49,170 nt of DNA from Streptacidiphilus pinicola (GCF_003258295.1 NZ_QKYN01000035.1:1-49170); one strand, 5' to 3'; counted from the stretch's first letter, positions 9,308 through 17,795 are shown. Numbers and translations are program-made. The notes: generated by a model not told the origin, from the letters alone.

Positions 9308-10864
9308 TCAGTCTCTGGACCAGCGGGCTCCCCCGTGGTTGGCGAGGGCTTGTGAGAGCTGCGTTCGTTGTTCGTGTGTCATCGGTCCGAGGACACACAC
9401 CGGGTGTCCGATGTCGTTGGCGCGCCAGACCTTCGGAACTGGCCATCCAGCGGGCGCTTGAGTGACCGCCGAGTCTCTTCTCACCGGCTTCACGAACAGT
9501 GCGGTGAACCGGTACGGGACTGCGTCTTGGAGGTCTCGGATAGTGACCTCCTTGATGTTGTCCCAGGTGAACTCGCGGCGTCCGGTTGAGCTGGTGGTCA
9601 TGATGTAGTCCGGGCCTACATACAGGGCCCAGCCCGGTCGTGCTGAGGGCACTTGGCCCAGTCGCCGGCTGTAGACGGCTGCCAAGTGGCAGCAGATCGC
9701 AAGAACGGCGAAAAGGCCGCCCCCTCCCAGGAGGCCTAGGCCGAGTTGCGAATGGGAGGTACTAATTTCGGGAAGGGCGTTGGAGAGCAGTTCAACCACG
9801 CCGACAATGACGAGTCCAAGGGATATCAGCCAGAGAGCGGGAATCAACTCTGCCACGTCTGACGAAGTGCCCGCGGGTACCTCCTCCGCGAAGCCGTGCA
9901 GGGGCTCCCTTCCGGTCCAGGCCAGCTCGAAGGAACCGCCACTCCCAGGAGGCTGCGGCTCCTGTGACTTGTTCACGGGGTGGCTTGGGGGTGGCGTCTT
10001 GACGGGCGGTGCAACGGTGACAGGGGAGTGCAGTCGCTCCGCGACGGTTTCGGCGTCGGGCCGCATTGCCGGTTCTTTGGCGAGCATGGCTGCAACGAGT
10101 TGCTCGACGTGCGGAGGAACGTCGTCTCGGACAGATCGCAGTGGCGGTGGTGTCTCCTCCAGATGGGCCACCATAAGGGCGGGCAATGACTCCTTCTCAG
10201 GCAGGAACGGTGGGTTGCCGGTGAGCAGGGCGTACAGGACGCAGCCGAGAGCGTAGATGTCCGTGGGCCTGCCGACGTCTTTGCTGCCGCGCCATTGCTC
10301 GGGAGCCATGAAGGGCGGAGTACCGATCAAAGCACCGGAAGCGGTCAGAGGCCCGGTGGCCTGGACAGTGCGAGCGACGCCGAAGTCGCAGATCTTGATC
10401 CGCCCAGTGCGGAGCAGGAACAGGTTCGCGGGCTTGAGGTCGCGGTGCACTACCTGCTGCTCGTGGGCCGCAGCCAGCGCCTCGGCAGCCTGCCCGACCA
10501 GGTCGAGAGCTTCGGCTACGGGCAGGCCTTTGACCTTGTCTGCCGGGAGCCCTTCGCGGTGCCGCTTGAGGTGGCGCGCCAGGTCGGTGCCTTCGAGCAG
10601 TTCCATCACCATGAAGTGCTGGCCCTCGTACTGCCCGAAATCGTGCACGACGGTGATCCCAGGGTGCTGCAAGCGCGCACCGACCCGGGCCTCACGCCGG
10701 AACCGCTCCATCATCTCCTGATCGATGCCGGACTCAAGCAGGACTTTCACCGCGACCGCGCGGCGAAGCGTCAGGTCGTTGGACTGCCAGACCTCTCCCA
10801 TGCCGCCCTTGCCCAGGTGCGCCCCCAGCTCGTACCTGTCGGCAAGAACGTCTCCAGGCTGCAC
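9308..10864 (-). CDS. Membrane-anchored Hanks-type serine/threonine protein kinase
   Basis: PknB-family kinase, 518 aa. The kinase domain (about residues 10-275) has the glycine loop GKGGMGEVW, the ATP-binding Lys in VAVKVL, the catalytic loop HRDLKPANL, DFGVA and an activation-segment APEQW, so it should be active. A proline-rich linker is followed by two hydrophobic segments (LIPALWLISLGLVIVGVVEL and a glycine-rich second one) and a C-terminal domain of about 90 residues that I do not recognise; no PASTA repeats are present. The GTG at 10864 (GGGAG five bases upstream) is preferred; an ATG at 10891 would add nine residues. Base composition is visibly lower in GC than the neighbours, suggesting later acquisition. 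Confidence 0.85.
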   Translation of the reverse strand: MQPGDVLADRYELGAHLGKGGMGEVWQSNDLTLRRAVAVKVLLESGIDQEMMERFRREARVGARLQHPGITVVHDFGQYEGQHFMVMELLEGTDLARHLKRHREGLPADKVKGLPVAEALDLVGQAAEALAAAHEQQVVHRDLKPANLFLLRTGRIKICDFGVARTVQATGPLTASGALIGTPPFMAPEQWRGSKDVGRPTDIYALGCVLYALLTGNPPFLPEKESLPALMVAHLEETPPPLRSVRDDVPPHVEQLVAAMLAKEPAMRPDAETVAERLHSPVTVAPPVKTPPPSHPVNKSQEPQPPGSGGSFELAWTGREPLHGFAEEVPAGTSSDVAELIPALWLISLGLVIVGVVELLSNALPEISTSHSQLGLGLLGGGGLFAVLAICCHLAAVYSRRLGQVPSARPGWALYVGPDYIMTTSSTGRREFTWDNIKEVTIRDLQDAVPYRFTALFVKPVRRDSAVTQAPAGWPVPKVWRANDIGHPVCVLGPMTHEQRTQLSQALANHGGARWSRD

Positions 10865-11337
10865 GCGAACTCCCAAGATCCCAACTGGCATGGAATATCC
10901 AATGTATGGAGCACTCCGATCACACCTCCATGGTTCCCGAATCCACTCGCGGTTCGGAAGGCTCCCTCCAACAGTCGAGCTGACGACCTGTGAGCAAGAC
11001 TGGCAGGGCAAGCGGGCCACAGGCAGGGCGGTGCTGGCCCTCACGGCGGCGGCGGTCCGGGCTGTTCAGCCTCCGGCGGGAGCTCATGCTGCCGGAGCCG
11101 GTCGTGGTGGCGAACCGTATCGGGTCCCCGTCGGGGCGAGCGGGCTCGCCGTGTTCGATGTCGTCGAGCGTGCGGACACGCGCCGCATTCAGGTCGATGG
11201 CCGGCGCGCCGCTCTCGGAGCCAAAGCCGTCCTGCGACCCCGTACTGTCGTCGCCTGCCCGGTCCTGACCTGCCGACGGAGCTGCCCGCGACCGCGCCGA
11301 AGCTCAAGGGCGGCTGACACCTCACACGACGCACTCC
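10865..11337. other. Intergenic region upstream of the kinase
   Basis: About 470 bases with no supported gene. One minus-strand frame (about 11080-11310) reads somewhat protein-like (DDIEHGEPARPDGDPIRFAT) but has no start codon or ribosome site after its upstream stop, so it may be an eroded gene remnant. The AT-richer part next to the kinase start is where its promoter should lie. Confidence 0.4.
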
Positions 11338-12111
11338 TCAGACGGCGCGCACCCGCCGGACGCGGGCTTCGATGCCGTCCAGGGCGATCTCCAGGCTGGC
11401 CGCGAAGGTGTCGTCGCGCTGGGTGGAGAGGGTTGTGCCCTCCTTGTGGGGCATGACGCGTTCGGCGTTGGTGAGGTGGCGGGGGTCGATGTCGGAGGCG
11501 AGGCCCATGACGGCCTCGTGGTAGGCCTCCTCGGTGAGACCGGATTCGCGGACACGGATCAGCTGCTGGGCTTCGGAGGTGGCGAAGCCGTAGACGAACT
11601 GGAAGAGCAGGCCGAGCGCGCCGCCGCACTGTTCGGGTGGGAGGCCGGTGCGCTCGGCGGCGGCGATGGCGCTGCTGGAGAAGAAGAGCGCGTTCGGGCC
11701 CAGCGGCAGGACCTCACCGGCGACGCGGGTGGCCCAGAGGTGGCGGCGGTAGAAGTCGCGGTACTCGTGGGCCATGACGCGCAGGTGGTCGCGCCAGTCG
11801 CCGTCCTCGGCGAGAGGCGGGATGCGCATCTCGCCGAGGGCCTCGTCGAGGGCGAGCTCGAGGAGCTCGCCCTTGTTGTCGACATACCAATAGACCGACA
11901 TGGGGGTGACCCCGAGCTCCGCGGCCAGGCGGCGCATCGAGAAGCCCTGGTCGCCCTCGGCGTCCAGCAGCTCGACGGCGGCCTGCACGATGCGCTGGCG
12001 GGAGAGCCCGCCGGGCGCGGTGCCCCGCTTGCGTTCCTTCGGGGGCCGAACCCAGACGCTGACCTGCGGCGCTGCGGCGGGGTTCGGCGGCGAGGACTTC
12101 TGCGGGGCCAT
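11338..12111 (-). CDS. TetR-family transcriptional regulator
   Basis: TetR-type DNA-binding repressor, 257 aa. The helix-turn-helix is near residues 35-80 (RIVQAAVELLDAEGDQGFSMRRLAAEL, then VTPMSVYWYVDNKGELLELALDE), followed by a helical ligand-binding C-terminal domain. It starts 50 nt downstream of the efflux pump on the same strand, so the two are probably co-transcribed and autoregulated, with the pump substrate as likely inducer. The ATG at 12111 was chosen; an in-frame GTG at 12144 is possible and neither has a strong ribosome site. Confidence 0.85.
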   Translation of the reverse strand: MAPQKSSPPNPAAAPQVSVWVRPPKERKRGTAPGGLSRQRIVQAAVELLDAEGDQGFSMRRLAAELGVTPMSVYWYVDNKGELLELALDEALGEMRIPPLAEDGDWRDHLRVMAHEYRDFYRRHLWATRVAGEVLPLGPNALFFSSSAIAAAERTGLPPEQCGGALGLLFQFVYGFATSEAQQLIRVRESGLTEEAYHEAVMGLASDIDPRHLTNAERVMPHKEGTTLSTQRDDTFAASLEIALDGIEARVRRVRAV

Positions 12112-12160
12112 GCGGCGATCGTAGTGCCGCCCGTCGGCGCTCACCTGGGTCGCCCGCCGG

Positions 12161-13705
12161 TCAGGCCGCCGTGGCGGGCTCGGGCTCGACGACGGGGCCG
12201 CCGCCCGCGGGCGTCCCGGCGACGGCGCGGCCGATCAGCCAGGCGGCCAGCAGGCCGCCGACCAGGACCGCTACGGCGCCGATCAGCTGAGCGCTGGTCA
12301 GGCTGTCCGCGAAGGCGTTCGCGACCTGGTGGGCGCGGCCGGGTCCGGCCGTGGCCAGCGCCTTGGGCAGGGAGCGCGCGGCGTCCTGCGGCACGCCGGC
12401 CGGCAGTGAGGCCGCGAAGCCTGCGGTCAGCACGGCGCCGAGGACGGCGACGCCCAGGGAGTTGCCGAGCTCGCTGAGGGTGCCCATCAGGCCCGAGCCG
12501 ACGCCGGCCTTCTCCGGCGGGATCGAGCTCATGACGGAGCCGGCCATGGCGGGCTGCGCGCAGGCGACGCCCGCGCCCATCAGCACCAGGCCGAGGAGGA
12601 TGCCCAGGTAGTCGCCGTGCCGGCCGAGCACCGCGATCGCGGCGAGGCCGCCGGCCATCAGGCTGAGGCCGCCTGCGATGGCGACCGGCGCGGGCAGCTT
12701 GGAGGTGATCCGCATGCCGGTACCGGTGAGGTTCAGCAGCACGATCGTCAGCGCCATCGGCGCTGTGCGCAGGCCGGCCTCCAGCGGGCCGTAGCCGAGG
12801 ACGAACTGCAGGTGCTGGGTGAGCAGGAAGAGGGAGCCGCCCATGCCGAAGGAGACCAGCACGCCGCCGGAGACCGCGCCGCGGAAGCGGGCGTTGTGGA
12901 AGAACGACATGTCCAGCAGCGGGTGCGGGGTGCGGCGCTCCCAGAGCACGAACAGCACGACGAAGACGACGCCGATCGCGCCGGGCGCGAGCGTGCGGCC
13001 CGAGGTCCAGCCGTAGCCGGGGCCCTGGATGATCGCGTAGACCACGGCCACCAGGCCGACGATCGACAGCAGCGCGCCGAGCAGGTCGGGGCGCTCGCCC
13101 TGCGGGTCCTTGGACTCGGGGACGAACCTGGCCACGGCCAGCAGGCCCAGCACGCACACGGGCAGGTTGACGATGAAGACCGAGCCCCACCAGAAGTGCG
13201 CCAGCAGCGCGCCGCCGATGATCGGCCCGAGGGCGAAGCCGAGCGAGCCGACGCCCATCGCGGCGCCGAGCGCCTTCGGCTGCTCCTCCGCGTCGAAGGT
13301 GCGGACGACCAGCGCGATGGTGGTGGCGAGCAGCAGGCTGCCGCCCACGCCCATCCCGAAGCGGGCGGCGATCAGTTCGCCCGGCGTGGAGGAGAGCGCG
13401 CCGCCGAGGGAGCCGACGCCGAACAGGCCGAGGCCGAGCATCTGGACGAGCTTGCGCCCGTAGCGGTCGGCGAGCCCGCCGGCGGCGATCAGCATGCCCG
13501 CCTGCGCGAGGGAGTACGCGCCGATGACCCACTGCGTCTGCGCGGTGGTGGCTCCGAGCTCCTTCGTGAGCGAGGGCACCGCCACGTTGAGCACGGTGTT
13601 GTCGAGGATCACGACGAGCTGGACGAGACAGATCACGGCGAGGATCAGCCAGCGGTCCGGTCTCCGTTCGACCGGTGTGGTCGCGGGCACGGTGGTGGCG
13701 GTCAC
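12161..13705 (-). CDS. DHA2-family MFS multidrug efflux transporter
   Basis: Drug:proton antiporter, 514 aa, with about 14 predicted membrane segments. It shows the DHA2 motif in the first segment (ILDNTVLNVAVPSL) and the cytoplasmic loop motif GLADRYGRK. The GTG at 13705 is preceded by AAGGGGG at good spacing; a longer frame to 13786 runs through the promoter and was not used. It lies upstream of, and in the same direction as, the tetR-like gene. The C-terminal tail is rich in Pro, Glu and Ala. Substrate unknown. Confidence 0.88.
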   Translation of the reverse strand: MTATTVPATTPVERRPDRWLILAVICLVQLVVILDNTVLNVAVPSLTKELGATTAQTQWVIGAYSLAQAGMLIAAGGLADRYGRKLVQMLGLGLFGVGSLGGALSSTPGELIAARFGMGVGGSLLLATTIALVVRTFDAEEQPKALGAAMGVGSLGFALGPIIGGALLAHFWWGSVFIVNLPVCVLGLLAVARFVPESKDPQGERPDLLGALLSIVGLVAVVYAIIQGPGYGWTSGRTLAPGAIGVVFVVLFVLWERRTPHPLLDMSFFHNARFRGAVSGGVLVSFGMGGSLFLLTQHLQFVLGYGPLEAGLRTAPMALTIVLLNLTGTGMRITSKLPAPVAIAGGLSLMAGGLAAIAVLGRHGDYLGILLGLVLMGAGVACAQPAMAGSVMSSIPPEKAGVGSGLMGTLSELGNSLGVAVLGAVLTAGFAASLPAGVPQDAARSLPKALATAGPGRAHQVANAFADSLTSAQLIGAVAVLVGGLLAAWLIGRAVAGTPAGGGPVVEPEPATAA

Positions 13706-13714
13706 GGGGTCCCC

Positions 13715-13745
13715 CTTGTACGGCGTATAAGGCTTGTACACTGTA
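13715..13745 (-). promoter_or_regulatory. Efflux operon promoter with repeated GTACAAG and a TACA-G-TGTA dyad
   Basis: On the minus strand the heptamer GTACAAG occurs twice with an 18-bp period (plus coordinates 13733-13739 and 13715-13721), next to a TACA-G-TGTA dyad (13737-13745). The segment between them holds TTATAC, a plausible -10. This is the obvious candidate site for the TetR-like repressor encoded downstream. The repeats are seen; binding is inference. Confidence 0.5.
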
Positions 13746-13813
13746 GAAGGACAAGCCGGGTGACCGCCACCGGTTTTTCCGTGCACGATTCTCAGGCGCC
13801 CGCTGGCCGCCCG

Positions 13814-14905
13814 TCAGACCCCCGGCAGGGTCTCCACCCAGCGCAGATGGCCCTCGACGACGGCCAGGACGCGCGCCTCGCCGTCCGGTCCGCGCAGCTG
13901 CAGCCCGGCGCCGCCGCGCGAGCGGTCGGTGCGCGGGTCCGGGTCGGGTACGTCCTCGACCGAGAGCCACCACAGCGGGCCGGTCTCACCCAGCGAGGCG
14001 ATCGCGCCGTCGAACGCGGCCCGCCGCTCCGCCGGGACGTGCATGCGCGTCGCGGAGTGGAAGACGACGCGCGGTTCGCCGTCGGGCAGGCCGGCGGCGA
14101 GGCCGGGCAGCACGTCGATCGCGTCCCCGCGCACGATCGGCGGCGGGTCGCCCGCGACCAGGTCCAGCGCGGCGGTGAGCAGGATCCGCTGGTCGTGGTG
14201 CTCCGGCCAGACCAGCGCGCGCAGCCACTGCCGGTCGTCGGGGTCGAGCACGTCGACGGGGTTCAGGTCCACACCCCGCACGCTCGCCAGGGCGGGCAGC
14301 GCGTCCAGGTCCGGCAGCTCACCGTCGCCGTGCAGCTCGGCGACGAGCTGGACCGGCGAGTCCGGTTCGCCGAAGCGCCGCCCGCCGAGCCGGTAGCCGT
14401 ACCGGTCGAACCTGAGGTTCAGGCCGGCGCTCGCGCCCACCTCGATCAGGTGGACCGGCCGGTCCCCGATCTCGTCGGCGATCGCCGCCAGCGCGAACCG
14501 CAGGCCGAGCGAGCGCTGCACCTGGTTCGTCTGCACCAGCCGCGAGCCGATGACCGCGCGCAGTGCGTCCGCGTGCCGGGCGCAGAAGGCGACGAGCGCG
14601 GGCCCGGCCTCCTCCGCGGGCCGGGCCGCCACGCCGTCGGGGAGCAGCGACGGGTAGTACGCGGCGAGCGGGTCGTCACCGGCACCGGTCAGCAGCACCT
14701 GCTGGACCGCGCCGAAGAACAGGAACGTCGGGTACTGTCCCGGCCGCCCCGCCGCGGCGAGCTCCAGCAGCGCGTCGTCGGCGGCGACGGTGCGGCTCAA
14801 CGCCTGGTACAGCGGTGAGGTCGCGAACTCCCCGGGCTCCGCGAACGCGCGCCGGACGAGGGCCCGGTGAGCATCAGTGATCTTGGATTCCATGCCGCCG
14901 AACAT
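13814..14905 (-). CDS. DUF2332 family protein
   Basis: Protein of 363 aa in a family of unknown function common in actinobacteria. The diagnostic phrase is the glycine-rich LIEVGASAGLNLRFDRYGYR near residue 150, preceded by QTNQVQRS; this resembles a Rossmann/methyltransferase-like loop, but no reaction can be assigned. The ATG at 14905 (MFGGMES) has GGGAG six bases upstream; an ATG at 14893 is the alternative. It stands alone between the efflux operon and the HipA-like pair. Confidence 0.8.
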   Translation of the reverse strand: MFGGMESKITDAHRALVRRAFAEPGEFATSPLYQALSRTVAADDALLELAAAGRPGQYPTFLFFGAVQQVLLTGAGDDPLAAYYPSLLPDGVAARPAEEAGPALVAFCARHADALRAVIGSRLVQTNQVQRSLGLRFALAAIADEIGDRPVHLIEVGASAGLNLRFDRYGYRLGGRRFGEPDSPVQLVAELHGDGELPDLDALPALASVRGVDLNPVDVLDPDDRQWLRALVWPEHHDQRILLTAALDLVAGDPPPIVRGDAIDVLPGLAAGLPDGEPRVVFHSATRMHVPAERRAAFDGAIASLGETGPLWWLSVEDVPDPDPRTDRSRGGAGLQLRGPDGEARVLAVVEGHLRWVETLPGV

Positions 14906-14958
14906 AACCGACTCCCCCGCGGCGGGGTCGCCTCCGCCGTGCCGCCGCTTCCGCCGGC

Positions 14959-15357
14959 TCAGCGCACGAGCAGGTCCAGCAGCCGGTCCGCCTCCGCCGA
15001 GGGGTCGACGGAGAGCCCGCAGTGGACCGGGCCGGGTTGGACGACGGTGCTGCGCGGCGCGGTGAGCCAGCGGAAGCGACGGCCCGGCTCCTCGTCGCGG
15101 GCCTGGCCCGCGGTCTCGCCGCCGGTGCAGACGTCGGCGACGGCGCGGAGCGCGGCGCGGACACCGGGCAGGTCGACCGCGGGGTCCAGGGCCAGCAGAC
15201 GCGCCTCGTCCAGGTGGATCGCCGCGCGCAGTACGCCCGCCTGGCGGCTGTAGACCAGCACGCCCGCGTTGATCTGCTCGCCCCGCTCCACCCGCGGGAC
15301 GACGCGCACGAGCGCGTACTCGTAGACCAGCTTCTCCGCGGCCGGAACGCTGCTCAC
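14959..15357 (-). CDS. DUF3037 family protein, partner of the HipA-like kinase
   Basis: Small protein of 132 aa starting VSSVPAAEKLVYEYALVRVV and containing ERGEQINAGVLVYS, typical of DUF3037, whose function is unknown. The GTG start at 15357 overlaps the stop of the upstream kinase gene by 4 nt (GTGA), so the two are translationally coupled and probably act together. This frame stays open beyond its start into the neighbouring gene, which is a shadow and not a longer protein. Confidence 0.8.
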   Translation of the reverse strand: MSSVPAAEKLVYEYALVRVVPRVERGEQINAGVLVYSRQAGVLRAAIHLDEARLLALDPAVDLPGVRAALRAVADVCTGGETAGQARDEEPGRRFRWLTAPRSTVVQPGPVHCGLSVDPSAEADRLLDLLVR

Positions 15358-16103
15358 AGCGACACCCACTCCCTCGGGCCGGCGGCGCGCGCCGCCAGCT
15401 GGGCCACGTACGCGGCGCGCACCGCGTCCGGATCGTCGAAGCCGGGCTCGTCGGCGAGCCAGACGTCGGGGACGAGCGCGAGGACCTCGCGCAGCAGCGC
15501 CTCCGTCACCCGAGGGCCGAGTTCCGCGTCCGCCGTCGCGACGTCGGGGGCGAAGCGCAGCAGCACGTGGTCGGAGGAGTCGAAGGGCTTGCGCGCCGAC
15601 GCGGCGGCGCGGGGCCAGTTGTGATGGAAGATCAGGCTGGCGCCGTGGTCGATCAGCCACAGCTCGCCGTCGTGGACCAGCAGGTTGGGGTTGCGCCAGG
15701 AGCGGTCGACATTGCCGATGAGGGCGTCGAACCAGACGACGCGTCCGGCCAGCTCCGGGTCCACCGGAAAGGCGAGCGGGTCGAAGCCGAGCGCGCCGCT
15801 GAGGTAGGCCATGCCGAGGTTGGTGCCGCCGGACGCCTTGACCAGGTCCTGCACCTGCTGGTCGGGCTCGCCGACGGCGATCCGCGGGTCGACCTCCAGC
15901 CGGGTCAGCTCCGGGACGCGGAAGCCGAGCCGCCGGGCCAGCTCCCCGCTCACCACCTCGGCCACCAGCGCCTTGCGGCCCTGGGCGGCGCCGACGAACT
16001 TGGCGACCCACAGCCCGCCCCGGCCCGTCTCCACCAGACCGGGCAGGGAGCCGCCCTCCCGCAGCGGCGTCACGTACCGGTCCGCCGTCACCTCGTGCAA
16101 CAT
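15354..16103 (-). CDS. HipA-like kinase-fold protein
   Basis: Protein of 249 aa resembling the HipA/PI3K-like kinase fold: FDALIGNVDRSWRNPNLLV contains the GNxDR...NPN catalytic-loop pattern, and LWLIDHGASL follows as the metal-binding segment. It lacks the N-terminal HipA_N domain of classic toxins. The ATG at 16103 is preceded by TAGGGT at 7 nt, a leaderless arrangement; a GTG at 16112 is also in frame. It forms a two-gene unit with the DUF3037 protein. A toxin-antitoxin role is possible but unproven. Confidence 0.75.
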   Translation of the reverse strand: MLHEVTADRYVTPLREGGSLPGLVETGRGGLWVAKFVGAAQGRKALVAEVVSGELARRLGFRVPELTRLEVDPRIAVGEPDQQVQDLVKASGGTNLGMAYLSGALGFDPLAFPVDPELAGRVVWFDALIGNVDRSWRNPNLLVHDGELWLIDHGASLIFHHNWPRAAASARKPFDSSDHVLLRFAPDVATADAELGPRVTEALLREVLALVPDVWLADEPGFDDPDAVRAAYVAQLAARAAGPREWVSL

Positions 16104-16110
16104 GCGCCCC

Positions 16111-16116
16111 ACCCTA
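16111..16116 (-). promoter_or_regulatory. Probable -10 box of the HipA-like gene
   Basis: TAGGGT on the minus strand lies exactly 7 nt before the ATG at 16103, which would place the transcript start at or beside the start codon. No -35 consensus is visible. Confidence 0.45.
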
Positions 16117-16194
16117 GATGACCTCGGTCCGCGGGCCGGGTCCGGCCGCTCTGCGGAGGCCCTAATTCGGTGTCCCGGCCGCGGCCCACGGAGC

Positions 16195-16200
16195 TACGCT
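16195..16200 (+). promoter_or_regulatory. Probable -10 box of a leaderless transcript upstream of tyrS
   Basis: TACGCT lies 7 nt before the ATG at 16208, the spacing expected when the transcript begins at the start codon. This ATG opens a 15-codon frame and not the synthetase itself. The -35 region is not clear. Confidence 0.45.
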
Positions 16201-16207
16201 CCCCGAC

Positions 16208-16255
16208 ATGATCCCGTCGATGGCCGAGGCAGCAGCGAAGCGATATCCGCGGTAG
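16208..16255 (+). CDS. Possible leader peptide of the tyrosyl-tRNA synthetase gene
   Basis: A 15-codon frame encoding MIPSMAEAAAKRYPR, with one Tyr written as TAT, a rare codon in this GC-rich DNA, three codons before the TAG. The stop codon sits in the loop of a small hairpin (16248-16252 with 16257-16261), which competes with a second hairpin (16260-16264 with 16271-16275). A CGGCCG hairpin (16290-16295 with 16311-16316) follows before tyrS at 16362. This resembles ribosome-mediated attenuation. The stems are short and could occur by chance in such DNA, so this remains a hypothesis. Confidence 0.35.
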   Translation: MIPSMAEAAAKRYPR

Positions 16256-16361
16256 TCCGCGCGGCCGGGCCCGCGTGACCTCCGTGGCACGGCCGGACTC
16301 CTCCGGGGGACGGCCGCCTCTGCTTCCGCTTCGCCTTCGACCCGACGGGACTCCCCTCGCC

Positions 16362-17795
16362 ATGCCCCACACCCCGCCTTCGACGACCCTCGACGCCTCC
16401 GCCGACGCCCTGCTGACGGTGCTGCGAACCCAGCCGGACCTACGGGAGGGCCCGGCGCTCGACGCGGTGCTGCGGCTGCTCGCCGAGCGTCGCACGATGG
16501 ACCTGACCGACCTCGCCCCCGCCCGCCAGGCCGAGCTCGTCCACGCCCGCGCGGTGCGGCTGCTGCCCGGCGCCGGCCGGCTCGCCGAACTGCTGGAGTC
16601 CGCCCGTGCCGCGAACCGGCCGCTGACGGTCAAGTTCGGCATCGACCCGACCGCGGCCGACGTGCATCTCGGTCACGCCGTGCCGATGATCCTGGCGAGC
16701 CGGTTCCAGCGGATGGGCCACCGGGTGGTGTTCATCGTGGGCGACGTGACCGCGCGGATCGGGGATCCGTCCGGGCGCAGCGCGGACCGGCCGGCCCTCA
16801 CGGAGGAGGACGTGCGGCGCAACCTCGCCGGCTACCGGCGGCAGGTGGCGCCGTTCTTCGACTTCGACCGGGCCGACTTCCGGTTCAACAGCGAGTGGTT
16901 GGCGACGCTGCCGCTCCCGGAGTTCCTCGGCGTGCTGCAACGGCTGCCGGTCTCGGCGGCGCTGCAGCGCGAGGACTTCCGCACGCGCCTGGCCGCGGGC
17001 GGCGGGCTGACGCTGGCGGAGCTGGTGTACTCGGTCGTGATGGCGCTCGACTCGGTCGAGGTCGCGGCCGATGTCGAACTCGGCGGCCTGGACCAGTTGC
17101 TCAACCTGCAGATGTGCCGGCGGGTGATGGAGAACGCCGGGCAGGAGCCCGAGGTCGTCGTCGCCACCGGGCTGATCGAGGGCACCGACGGCAGCGGAGC
17201 GAAGATGAGCAAGAGCCAAGGCAACTACGTCGCGCTCGGCGCGGGTCCCGACGACGTCTTCGGCAGGCTGATGTCCGCCGCGGACCGGCTGCTGCCGGAC
17301 TACCTGCGCGCGCTCACGGAACTGCTGGAGCCTGAGGTCGAGCTGCTGCTGGCCGCGGTCGCGGACCGGACCGTCCATCCGCTGGGCGTCAAGACGCTGC
17401 TCGCCTCGGACGTGACGGCCACGATCCACGGCCTCGACGCCGCCGCGGCGGCGCGCGCCGGCTTCCGGGCCCGGTTCTCCGCGCGGCGCTTCTCCGAGGC
17501 GCCCGGCCTGCCCGTCGTCGACGCCGCCGAGCACGCCACGACGACGGTCGGCGAGTTGCTGGCCCGGGTGGTGGGCGTGGTGGCGGGCCTCAAGCAGGTG
17601 CGCAGGGTGGCCGAGGCGGGCGGTCTCCGCCTGGTCGTGGAGGACGCGGCGGGCGGACAGCGGGTGACGACGCTGACGTCCGCCGACGCCGACCGCAGCG
17701 TGGGCGCGCTGCTCACCGCGCACCCGGCCGCGCCGGGCGGGACGGGGAGCCGGGTGTTCCTGCGCTGCGGCCGGAGCGTGGTCGAGTTGACCTGA
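16362..17795 (+). CDS. tyrS: Tyrosyl-tRNA synthetase, type 2 (TyrZ-like)
   Basis: Class I synthetase of 477 aa charging tRNA-Tyr. Both signatures are intact: ADVHLGHAVPMIL (HIGH) and GAKMSKSQGNY (KMSKS). The core phrase VKFGIDPTAADVHLGH and IGDPSGRSADRPALTEEDV place it in the TyrZ-like type 2 group and not the type 1 group with YCGFDPTAPSLHVGH that I associate with usual streptomycete TyrRS. There is an extra N-terminal region of about 85 residues before the catalytic fold and a divergent C-terminal S4-like part. The ATG at 16362 was chosen; a GTG at 16275 in frame would run through the leader. It may be a second TyrRS with a regulatory or resistance role. Confidence 0.85.
   Translation: MPHTPPSTTLDASADALLTVLRTQPDLREGPALDAVLRLLAERRTMDLTDLAPARQAELVHARAVRLLPGAGRLAELLESARAANRPLTVKFGIDPTAADVHLGHAVPMILASRFQRMGHRVVFIVGDVTARIGDPSGRSADRPALTEEDVRRNLAGYRRQVAPFFDFDRADFRFNSEWLATLPLPEFLGVLQRLPVSAALQREDFRTRLAAGGGLTLAELVYSVVMALDSVEVAADVELGGLDQLLNLQMCRRVMENAGQEPEVVVATGLIEGTDGSGAKMSKSQGNYVALGAGPDDVFGRLMSAADRLLPDYLRALTELLEPEVELLLAAVADRTVHPLGVKTLLASDVTATIHGLDAAAAARAGFRARFSARRFSEAPGLPVVDAAEHATTTVGELLARVVGVVAGLKQVRRVAEAGGLRLVVEDAAGGQRVTTLTSADADRSVGALLTAHPAAPGGTGSRVFLRCGRSVVELT

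Noticed and set aside
8417-9355. Several open frames in the region upstream of purB
   Set aside because: All are low-complexity, lack ribosome sites and overlap one another; no fold or family is recognisable.
10990-11334. Small frames upstream of the kinase
   Set aside because: No start signals; the most protein-like frame begins without a start codon, so at most an eroded remnant.
16121-16361. T-box riboswitch before tyrS
   Set aside because: A TGGCAC segment recalls the T-box core, but no specifier loop, AGGGTGG consensus or proper antiterminator was found; the leader-peptide explanation fits better.
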